This document shows positions 56,759 through 64,000 of a DNA stretch of 64,000 nucleotides, piece by piece (position 1 is the stretch's first letter; every line of letters begins with the position of its first letter). The DNA comes from Microbulbifer sp. MI-G. GTDB lineage: Bacteria; Pseudomonadota; Gammaproteobacteria; Pseudomonadales; Cellvibrionaceae. The notes below the pieces were generated by a model. It was not told where the DNA came from and did not search any database. It was given only the letters and a program-made list of their open reading frames with translations. The translations under genes were made by a program, and so were the position numbers. The stretch is taken from contig NZ_CP098023.1 in NCBI RefSeq assembly GCF_030440425.1, positions 4,370,602 through 4,434,601 on the forward strand, given 5' to 3'.

Positions 56759-58648
56759 TCAGCCTGGCCTGTTGCGGGTGAGCAGTCCGCGTTTTTTCAG
56801 CTGGATCAGCAGCAGTGAGATGGACGCGGGGGTTACCCCCGGAATCCGGGAGGCCCGTGCCAGCGTATCCGGCCGGGTTTCGCCCAGCTTTTGCCTGACC
56901 TCAATGGAGAGGCCGGAAATAGCGCTGTAGTCAAAATCCTGCGGAATGGGTGTGTCTTCATAGGCCTGCAGTCGCTCAATTTCCTCGCGCTGGCGATCGA
57001 TATAGCCGGCGTACTTAGCCGAAATTTCCACCTGCTCGGCAACCTGCTGATCTGCCACCGGCGCACCTTTCAGGTGGGCCACATCCGTGTAGCCCAGTTC
57101 CGGGCGGCGCATCAGCTCCATCAAGCTGTACTCCCGCGCCAGGGGCCGGGGCAACTTGGATTCCACCGCTGCAGCCTGTGGGGTCTTTGGGTGCACCCAG
57201 GTGTCTTGCAGGCGCTGGGTCTCGCGGGCGATGGCCTCCCGCTTCTCGCAAAACGCACGCCAGCGCACGTCCCCTACCAGGCCCAGCGCGCGGCCTTTCT
57301 CGGTCAGGCGCAGGTCGGCATTGTCCTCTCGCAGTAGCAGGCGGTATTCAGCGCGACTGGTAAACATGCGGTAGGGCTCCCTGGTGCCGCTGGTGATCAG
57401 GTCGTCTACCAGTACCCCCAGGTAGGCCTCGTCCCGGCGCGGTGACCAGGCTTCGCGCTCAAGGGCCTGCAGGGCGGCATTGGCACCGGCCAACAGCCCC
57501 TGGGCGGCGGCCTCTTCGTAACCGGTGGTACCGTTGATCTGGCCGGCGAGGTAGAGCCCCCCGAGCCGCTTGCTCTGCAGGGATGGCAGCAGGTCGCGGG
57601 GATCGAAAAAATCGTATTCGATGGCATAACCCGGACGGGTGATATGCGCAGTCTCAAACCCTTTAATGGAGTGCACCAGTTCGACTTGCACATCGAAGGG
57701 CAGACTGGTGGAAATACCGTTGGGGTACAGTTCGTTGGTGGTCAGCCCCTCCGGCTCGATAAACACCTGGTGGCTGTCCTTGTCGGCAAAGCGATGCACC
57801 TTGTCCTCAATGGACGGGCAGTAGCGCGGCCCCACACCCTCGATTGCCCCAGAGTACATGGGCGAGCGGTGCAAACCGCTCCGGATAATTGCATGGGTAC
57901 GGGCATTGGTGTGGGTGATCCAGCAGCAGACCTGACGCGGGTGCGCCTCGCGGCTGCCCAGGTAGGACATCACCGGAGTGGGGCTGTCTCCCCACTGTTC
58001 CTGCAGCGCACGGAAATTCACAGAGCGCGCATCGATACGGGGCGGAGTGCCGGTTTTCAGGCGGTCGACGCGAAAGGGCAGCTCGCGCAACCGCGCCGCC
58101 AAAGCCAGAGAAGGCGGATCACCGGCGCGACCACCGCGATGGTTGTCCTGACCGATATGGATACGCCCACCCAGGAAGGTGCCGGCTGTCAGCACCACAG
58201 CACTTGCGCGCAAGCGTATGCCGGCATTGGTGACAACGCCCACCACCCGCTCCCCTTCGACAATCAGGTCATCGGCAGCCTGCTGGAAAATCTCCAGGTG
58301 CTCCTGGCGCTCCAGGATCGATCGAATCGCGGCTCGGTACAGGGCCCGGTCCGCCTGTGCACGGGTGGCGCGCACAGCGGGGCCCTTGCGCGCATTGAGG
58401 ACCCGAAACTGAATCCCCCCCAAGTCAGTGGCCCGGGCCATGGCGCCGTCGAGGGCATCCACCTCTTTGACCAGGTGGCTCTTGCCGATGCCGCCAATAG
58501 CGGGGTTGCAGGACATTTGCCCTAGGGTTTCGATATTGTGGGTCAAAAGCAGCGTGGAGGCCCCCATGCGCGCGGCTGCGAGGGAGGCCTCTGTGCCGGC
58601 GTGACCTCCGCCGATCACGATCACGTCATAGGTCTTGGGGAAATCCAT
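56759..58648 (-). CDS. mnmG: tRNA uridine-5-carboxymethylaminomethyl modification enzyme MnmG
   Basis: This FAD enzyme works with MnmE on wobble uridine of certain tRNAs. The N terminus has the FAD motif [21 protein letters not shown]; the family motifs [22 protein letters not shown] and [22 protein letters not shown] follow. The length of 629 residues is normal. Confidence 0.98.
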   Translation of the reverse strand: MDFPKTYDVIVIGGGHAGTEASLAAARMGASTLLLTHNIETLGQMSCNPAIGGIGKSHLVKEVDALDGAMARATDLGGIQFRVLNARKGPAVRATRAQADRALYRAAIRSILERQEHLEIFQQAADDLIVEGERVVGVVTNAGIRLRASAVVLTAGTFLGGRIHIGQDNHRGGRAGDPPSLALAARLRELPFRVDRLKTGTPPRIDARSVNFRALQEQWGDSPTPVMSYLGSREAHPRQVCCWITHTNARTHAIIRSGLHRSPMYSGAIEGVGPRYCPSIEDKVHRFADKDSHQVFIEPEGLTTNELYPNGISTSLPFDVQVELVHSIKGFETAHITRPGYAIEYDFFDPRDLLPSLQSKRLGGLYLAGQINGTTGYEEAAAQGLLAGANAALQALEREAWSPRRDEAYLGVLVDDLITSGTREPYRMFTSRAEYRLLLREDNADLRLTEKGRALGLVGDVRWRAFCEKREAIARETQRLQDTWVHPKTPQAAAVESKLPRPLAREYSLMELMRRPELGYTDVAHLKGAPVADQQVAEQVEISAKYAGYIDRQREEIERLQAYEDTPIPQDFDYSAISGLSIEVRQKLGETRPDTLARASRIPGVTPASISLLLIQLKKRGLLTRNRPG

Positions 58649-59610
58649 ACTGGCTCTTGCTGCTCATGGTTACAAACTGGGGCGCACATTTTATAGACAG
58701 TTCGCGCCCCCAGCAATTCGCGTCCGGCAGATTGCCGCCAATGTCATTCCCTCTTTCAGGGGATCGCTATTCGGTGGGGCTGGACCAGCAGCTGAATTCC
58801 ACAGTGATTGTCGTGCGTAGTCTGTGTGGCTACAGATCCGGGTTGTAGTGTCCCCCGGTTCGGTTGCTGAGCAGCCCCCTCCCCATGATTCGGGAGTGTG
58901 CCAATGCAGTTTCAAAAGCATTTTGCAGGGTATACCGGATTTCAGATAAATAAGAATGGATATCCCTTATAAAGAGAGTATTTAGATATTGTTGTTTTTA
59001 TTGGGGCCGCCAGAATCCGGTATAACTCCAGAAAAAACTGATAAATCAATAGTATAAGAGGCGCAAAACCAGGGGAATAACCCCTTGGTAGACGGGGGGA
59101 TAACCGGGGTAGGGCGCTGTGGAAATCCGGGATAACTTCTGACTGCCCGAACCTCAGACAAAATTATCCTCAAATGATTACCACAGTTTCTGGGTGATTA
59201 TCCCCGATATTGTCCACAGTGATCGTTTCCCAACCATAGCTTGTGGGTATTTCTGAGCATAACTTGGCAATAACCCGTGGGTATGTTTCAGCAGTGGATA
59301 ACTCTGTGTATAGCACTGCGAAATTCTTGTGATTTTTCCGTGCAACACACACTGGCCACTTGTCCCTGCATGTTCCCCATGGCAATAAACAGATTTGTAC
59401 AGGGAAAATCTTTCGAGGTGCTGTAAATTGAGTGTGAAGCGGGGATGAAAGGTCATTCACAAAGGCAGAAATCGGCAATGGCGTTGCCCAAATGGGGGTA
59501 GGTCTGGGAAAAATCTGTGTATAACCGGTGTAAAAAGTGTGTTGAAGGGGCAATAACCCGGAGCGGGGTAATGCTGGCGATGTGATGAAATTAAACAGCT
59601 GTGTGTGCTG
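58649..59610. other. Long noncoding region with DnaA-box-like sequences
   Basis: This 962-bp region between mnmG and mnmE has no convincing gene; the frame at 59170-59553 lacks family features. It holds TTATACACA (minus at 59516-59524), TTGTCCACA (59210-59218), TTATCCACT (minus at 59293-59301) and CTATACACA (minus at 59305-59313), plus many GATAAC/ATAACC repeats (59004-59560). In E. coli oriC lies next to mnmG, so this is a candidate replication-initiator binding region. Confidence 0.5.
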
Positions 59611-60987
59611 TTATTTTCCGATACAGAAGTTGGCAAAAATCTTGCCCAGCAGGGCATCTGCACTGACAGCGCCGGTGATTTCACCAAGTGCCTGCTGGGC
59701 CTGGCGCAGGTCTTCGGCGAGCAGTTCGCCGGCACCGCTACTGTGCAGCTGCAAAGCGCCCTGTTGGATAAAATCCTGCGCGCGAGACAGAGCTTCCAGG
59801 TGGCGTCTGCGCGCGCTGAAGCAGCCCTCAGCCGCGCCGCTAAAGCCGATACTCTGTTTTAAGTGTTCCTTGAGCGCATCCAGTCCCGCGCCGGTTTTGG
59901 CGCTGACCGCCAATACCGGTATGCCCTCGGTGCGGGACTGTAATCCGGCGGTGTATTCGGTGAGGTCAATTTTATTCATTACCAGCGTGAGTCGGTCGGG
60001 TTCCGGAAGTTGGCTGGTAAATGCCGGCCAGGCATCGAGGGGATTCAGGGAGTGGAGCTGTGCTGCATCCATGACCAGTAAAATCCGGTCGGCCTGGTGG
60101 ATCTCTTTCCAGGCGCGCTCTATGCCGATCTGCTCCACCTTGTCCGGGGCGTCGCGCATCCCGGCGGTATCGGCAAATTGCACAGGCATTCCCTCAATGT
60201 GAATTTGTTCGCGCAGAATATCCCGGGTGGTGCCGGCGATATCGGTGACGATGGAGACATCGCGTCCGGCCAGGGCATTGAGCAGGCTGGATTTACCGGC
60301 ATTGGGAGGCCCGGCAATGGCAACGCGCATGCCCTCTCGCATGATGGCGCCCTGGCGCGCCTGGGCTGTCACAGCAGTGAGTTGTGACAGCAGTGTCTCG
60401 ATATCCGCTGCCACCTTGCCGTCCGCGAGAAAGTCGATTTCCTCCTCCGGGAAGTCGATGGCCGCTTCCACATAGATGCGCAGTTGGGTGAGGCTTTCCA
60501 CCAGGTCTGCGACCTTTGAGGAAAAGGCTCCCTGCAGGGATTGCAGGGCGTTGCGTGCGGCCTGGGCACTGCCCGCTTCGATCAGGTCGGCGATGGCCTC
60601 CGCCTGGGTCAGGTCGATTTTGTCATTGATGAAGGCGCGCTCGGAAAATTCACCGGGACGTGCCTGGCGCGCCCCGAGTGCGATGGTGGCCTGCAGGAGC
60701 TGGTCGAGGATAACCGGGCCGCCGTGGCCCTGCAGTTCCACCACATCCTCCCCCGTAAAGGAGTTGGGGCCGGGGAAGTACAGGGCGATGCCCTGGTCGA
60801 TCAATTGTTCCCCGTGGGAAAAGGTGCGGTAGTGGGCCTGGCGTGGCTTGAGCGGGCGATCACCACAGATTTGCATGGCAATGCCCCGGGCGCTGCTGCC
60901 CGATAGGCGGATCACGCCGATGCCACCGCGCCCGGGCGCGGTGGCAACTGCGGCGATGGTGTCTCGGTTGGGGTTTTGCTGCATCAT
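59611..60987 (-). CDS. mnmE: tRNA uridine-5-carboxymethylaminomethyl modification GTPase MnmE
   Basis: The 458-residue protein has an N-terminal tetrahydrofolate-binding domain, a helical domain, the inserted GTPase domain ([39 protein letters not shown]) and the C-terminal FCIGK motif with its catalytic Cys. It partners MnmG. Confidence 0.98.
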   Translation of the reverse strand: MMQQNPNRDTIAAVATAPGRGGIGVIRLSGSSARGIAMQICGDRPLKPRQAHYRTFSHGEQLIDQGIALYFPGPNSFTGEDVVELQGHGGPVILDQLLQATIALGARQARPGEFSERAFINDKIDLTQAEAIADLIEAGSAQAARNALQSLQGAFSSKVADLVESLTQLRIYVEAAIDFPEEEIDFLADGKVAADIETLLSQLTAVTAQARQGAIMREGMRVAIAGPPNAGKSSLLNALAGRDVSIVTDIAGTTRDILREQIHIEGMPVQFADTAGMRDAPDKVEQIGIERAWKEIHQADRILLVMDAAQLHSLNPLDAWPAFTSQLPEPDRLTLVMNKIDLTEYTAGLQSRTEGIPVLAVSAKTGAGLDALKEHLKQSIGFSGAAEGCFSARRRHLEALSRAQDFIQQGALQLHSSGAGELLAEDLRQAQQALGEITGAVSADALLGKIFANFCIGK

Positions 60988-61063
60988 CGGCTGAGTTTAC
61001 CTGACGGCAGGGACACTGGGCCGCATCCGTGGCCCTCAGTGGGTAAGTGTGCACTCACACACA

Positions 61064-62731
61064 TTAAATCTTACCGGCATCCACCTGCTTGTTGATGTAC
61101 CAGGTCTGCGCGATGGTGATCAGGTTATTGGCGATCCAGTAGAGTACCAGTCCCGCTGGAAACCACAGGAAGAAAATGGTCATCATCACCGGCATCAGTT
61201 GCATAATGCGCGCCTGGGTGGGGTCGGCGGGGGCCGGGTTCAGTTTCTGCATAAACCACATGGAGGCGCCCATCAGGACCGGCAGGATAAAGTAGGGATC
61301 TTTTGCCGACAGGTCGTGAATCCAGAAAATCCAGGGGGCATGGCGCAGCTCCACGGTTTCAGTCAGCATCCAGTAGAGGGCGATAAAAACCGGCATTTGC
61401 AGCAGGATCGGCAGACAACCACCCATGGGGTTGATCTTTTCGCGGCGGTAGAGCTTCATGGTCTCCTCCGCCAGCTTCTGTCGGTTGTCCTTGTATTGCT
61501 CCTGCAGCTTTTTCATCTGTGGAGCGAATTTGCGCATGCGCGCCATGGACTTGGTGCCCGCCGCAGACAGGGGCAGCAACAGGGTTTTGATGAAGACGGT
61601 GAGCAGGATGATCGCCCAGCCCCAGTTGCTGACAATATGCGCTTGGATAAAATGCAGTACCCGGAACAGCGGTTTGGCAATCCACCAGAGCCAGCCGTAG
61701 TCCACGGTCAGATCCAGGTAGGGGGAGATCTTCTCCAGACGGTACACGTCCTTGGGGCCCGCATAGAAAGAGGCGCTCAGTTCCCCCTGTGTGGCAGCGG
61801 GAATCTGTACCTGTGGCGCAGTAAAGCCCATGCGGAACAGCCCATCGGACAGTTCCTTCAGCTCGAAAGTGTTGCGCGCATCCTGGGGCGGAATCCAGGC
61901 GCTGAGGAAGTAGTGCTGTACCATGGCCACCCAGCCGCCCTCAATGGTTTCGCGGGTGGGTTTTTCTGCGATTTCTTCAAAATCCTGTTTGAAGTAGTTT
62001 TCCTCCGGGGTGCGCAGGGCCGCACCGAGGAAGGGAGACATGCCGAAGCCCATGTCCGTGGGAGGCTCACTGCTATCGCGTTTGATCTGGCCGAACATAG
62101 CGGCTGACCAGGGCTTATCGCTGGTGTTATCCACCAGGTAGGCGACCTGGATCAGGTAGTCGCCGCGCTTGAAAGTAAAGCGCTTGGTGATATTGGCCCC
62201 TTCCTGTTGCAGGGTCAGGTCGACAATCAGGGCCTCTTGCCCCTCAGCCAGGGCGTAATTGTTTTTGGCCATCTTGAATAATGGCCGACCAGCTGCGCTG
62301 TCGGTACCGTTCTGACCGATAAGGCCACTCTGCGCGATATAGGTATGATAACGGGTCTGGTTGAGCAGAATCAGCGGCTGGTCGGGAGTACCCTGCTTCT
62401 GCTCGAACTTGCGCAGGGCCACTTTAACGATATCGCCACCGCGGGGATTGATGAGCAGGTCGAAAACGTCGGTGGTAACCTGAATCAGCTCCCGCTCAGT
62501 GCCATCTACGCCGGTTGTGGCCGGAGCCTGGGACTGCAGCTGGGGCACATCGCTATCTTCACTGTCGTTGTTATCCCCCGCAACCTGGCTGTCGGCCGGC
62601 CCCGGACTGTGCACGATGGTCTCGCGGTCAACCTCCGGGGTATGCTGTTCTTTGAACGCATTCCACTGGAAAGCCAGGGCCAGGAGAACTGCAGCAATTC
62701 CCCCCATCAGCGTATAGCGTTGCCAATCCAT
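61064..62731 (-). CDS. yidC: Membrane protein insertase YidC
   Basis: The 555-residue protein has an N-terminal membrane anchor, a large periplasmic domain (about 60-330) and the conserved insertase core with WWIAKPLFRVLHFI, MKKLQEQYKDNRQKLAEETM and GGCLPILLQMPVFIALYWML. It inserts proteins such as the ATP synthase c subunit encoded in this window. Confidence 0.98.
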   Translation of the reverse strand: MDWQRYTLMGGIAAVLLALAFQWNAFKEQHTPEVDRETIVHSPGPADSQVAGDNNDSEDSDVPQLQSQAPATTGVDGTERELIQVTTDVFDLLINPRGGDIVKVALRKFEQKQGTPDQPLILLNQTRYHTYIAQSGLIGQNGTDSAAGRPLFKMAKNNYALAEGQEALIVDLTLQQEGANITKRFTFKRGDYLIQVAYLVDNTSDKPWSAAMFGQIKRDSSEPPTDMGFGMSPFLGAALRTPEENYFKQDFEEIAEKPTRETIEGGWVAMVQHYFLSAWIPPQDARNTFELKELSDGLFRMGFTAPQVQIPAATQGELSASFYAGPKDVYRLEKISPYLDLTVDYGWLWWIAKPLFRVLHFIQAHIVSNWGWAIILLTVFIKTLLLPLSAAGTKSMARMRKFAPQMKKLQEQYKDNRQKLAEETMKLYRREKINPMGGCLPILLQMPVFIALYWMLTETVELRHAPWIFWIHDLSAKDPYFILPVLMGASMWFMQKLNPAPADPTQARIMQLMPVMMTIFFLWFPAGLVLYWIANNLITIAQTWYINKQVDAGKI

Positions 62732-62739
62732 CTTGTTAC

Positions 62740-62970
62740 CTAAACAGAGTTATTGTGTCTGGGGGGGACCGGGTCCAATCCCCCAGGGTGCCAGGGGTGG
62801 CATTTTATAAGGCGTCGCACGGTTAAATAACCCCCTATTATGGCTCCATGCGTCGCAATGGCCTCTTCGGAGTACCGGGAGCAGGTGGGGTAAAAGCGGC
62901 ACTGGTTACCGACCCAGGGGCTGGCCAGGTAGCGGTAGGCATGTATCAGCTTGATGAGCACCCATTTCAT
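62740..62970 (-). CDS. yidD: Membrane protein insertion efficiency factor YidD
   Basis: The 76-residue protein starts MKWVLIKLIHAYRYLASP and has the invariant CRFYPTCSRYSEEAI and HPWHPGGLDPVP motifs. It overlaps the end of rnpA by 4 bp (ATGA), which decides the start against an upstream in-frame one. Confidence 0.96.
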   Translation of the reverse strand: MKWVLIKLIHAYRYLASPWVGNQCRFYPTCSRYSEEAIATHGAIIGGYLTVRRLIKCHPWHPGGLDPVPPRHNNSV

Positions 62971-63353
62971 GGCGTTTGCTGTGCCTGGTGCGCGCGCTTG
63001 GCCAATTTGCACCAGAGCTTGTTGAGCAGCTTCGCCAGGGCGGCCTTGTCCAGGTTCGCGACCCCGGGGCGGGCCAATACTACAGTATCGAGCGCCGGCA
63101 GCTGGTGTTGCTGCAAGCGGAAAGTCTCCCGGCTAATACGCTTGATCTGATTGCGGTCAGTGGCCTTGCGGACATGTTTCTTCGAGATCACCAGGCCGAG
63201 ACGCGGGTGTTCCAGTGCATTGGGACGGGCGAGAATTAACAGGTGCGGATGCGCTGAGCGCACGAGGGTTTCGTTGAATACCTGGCGGTACTGCGCCGCG
63301 TTGAGCAGGCGCAGCGCCTTGGCAAATCCGAAGTCGCTGCGCGCCTGCTGCAT
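62967..63353 (-). CDS. rnpA: Ribonuclease P protein component
   Basis: The 128-residue basic protein carries the RNR motif in RKATDRNQIKRISRETFR and begins its core with RLLNAAQYRQVF. It binds the RNase P RNA to process tRNA 5' ends. The C terminus overlaps yidD. Confidence 0.96.
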   Translation of the reverse strand: MQQARSDFGFAKALRLLNAAQYRQVFNETLVRSAHPHLLILARPNALEHPRLGLVISKKHVRKATDRNQIKRISRETFRLQQHQLPALDTVVLARPGVANLDKAALAKLLNKLWCKLAKRAHQAQQTP

Positions 63354-63385
63354 GGGGGGGATCTCTGGGCTAAAGAGAAACGGTC

Positions 63386-63520
63386 TTATGCAGACAGGAC
63401 TTTGCGGCCTTTGGCGCGGCGGCGGGCGAGAATTTTGCGGCCATTTTTGGTTGCCATGCGCGCGCGGAAACCGTGCGTACGTTTGCGCTTCACGTTGCTG
63501 GGTTGAAATGTGCGTTTCAT
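63386..63520 (-). CDS. rpmH: 50S ribosomal protein L34
   Basis: The 44-residue protein [20 protein letters not shown] ... [12 protein letters not shown] is a standard L34. The longer frame upstream is rejected because all L34 proteins begin here. rnpA follows 32 bp later, the usual pair. Confidence 0.98.
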   Translation of the reverse strand: MKRTFQPSNVKRKRTHGFRARMATKNGRKILARRRAKGRKVLSA

Positions 63521-64000
63521 AGTCTTACTACCTGAGACTTTGTGTTCGAAATTTCTCGGGAACTTCCCGGGATCTGGCCCAGTACCCGTTACAGAAGAGC
63601 CGGCGCTACGCGCTGCGAAGGTCGCGGATTGTATAGAAAGCCAGCACCGAAAGCAACGCACTGGCCGCGGATTAATTGCCGGTTTTTTATCACTCACCGC
63701 AACAAGTCATTGAGGCAGTTGGAGTATCTCATGATGCCCACTGATTGACCCCAAGATATACACAGGTTCTTGTGGATAAGTTTGTTTATGGTTGCCAATT
63801 GGCTGCTTATTTGTTGTGCAACTGGTTGATTATACGGACTTTTTCTCTGCGGGTTTTTTTACTCTGACGGTCTTTCTTGTGGATAACCCGGCGATGAAAA
63901 GTTATACTGCGTCGATCTTGTTTGACGGCATCGGGCGCCTTTTGCCCTGGCTTTGCCGTTATCCCTTGGTCTTACCGTATTGGGGTTTTTGGGGGTTTTC
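63521..64000. other. Region upstream of rpmH with perfect DnaA boxes (candidate oriC)
   Basis: No gene is visible. Two perfect DnaA boxes TTATCCACA occur on the minus strand (63771-63779 and 63878-63886), with ATATACACA at 63756-63764 and AT-rich tracts between. dnaA would be expected just beyond the window end, as in the rpmH-oriC-dnaA order of Pseudomonas. The rpmH promoter must also be here. Confidence 0.65.

Noticed and set aside
59170..59553. 127-codon minus-strand frame between mnmG and mnmE
   Set aside because: No domain, odd composition and dense DnaA-box-like repeats; more likely a noncoding region.

Overview
The window reads as a gammaproteobacterial chromosome segment that runs up to the replication origin. 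The order parA/parB, the nine-gene ATP synthase operon (atpI-B-E-F-H-A-G-D-C), rsmG, mnmG, mnmE, yidC, yidD, rnpA and rpmH, with DnaA boxes beyond rpmH, is the classic origin neighbourhood. The left end carries rpmB-rpmG-mutM, rsmD-coaD, ftsYEX-rpoH and trmB, also typical of this class. Protein style (marine-type amidohydrolases, the glmS/DeoR arrangement, DUF5993 with DsbB) suggests a marine member of the Cellvibrionales, possibly Microbulbifer-like; that placement is an inference and not a database result.

Layout. 1-12.3 kb: core genes (ribosomal proteins, DNA repair, disulfide formation, gamma-glutamyltransferase, CoA synthesis, FtsYEX, sigma-32, TrmB). 12.3-20.8 kb: accessory DNA with a five-gene minus-strand operon (hydrolase, MFS exporter, two SDRs, metallo-beta-lactamase-fold lipoprotein), a divergent MarR regulator and a palindromic operator between them, then an IS110 remnant and unknown genes. 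20.9-27 kb: glmS with a DeoR-type regulator that has a perfect 9-bp inverted-repeat operator, and a 2-oxoacid dehydrogenase operon (E1 alpha, E1 beta, E2).

27-36.5 kb is the most unusual part: an AT-richer array in which every recognisable gene lies on the minus strand and about twelve attC-like sites (inverted repeats bounded by YAAC...GTTR cores) follow the genes. This looks like an integron gene-cassette array without any visible integrase. It carries a ClbS/DfsB-family protein, a SMI1/KNR4 (SUKH) protein, a trypsin-like protease, an NTF2-like protein, several unknown small secreted or membrane proteins and many frameshifted genes. One attC is split by an IS3-family element, and two degraded fragments of the resident glmU gene lie in or beside the array.

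37-46.5 kb: csrA, glmU, a very large secreted PD40/amidohydrolase protein, a glutathione S-transferase, a secreted protein with four exact 31-residue C-x12-C repeats and a small outer-membrane-type protein. 46.8-64 kb: ATP synthase, ParAB, tRNA modification and membrane-protein insertion genes, with two noncoding stretches that hold DnaA-box-like sequences (between mnmG and mnmE, and beyond rpmH). I found no rRNA, tRNA or CRISPR.
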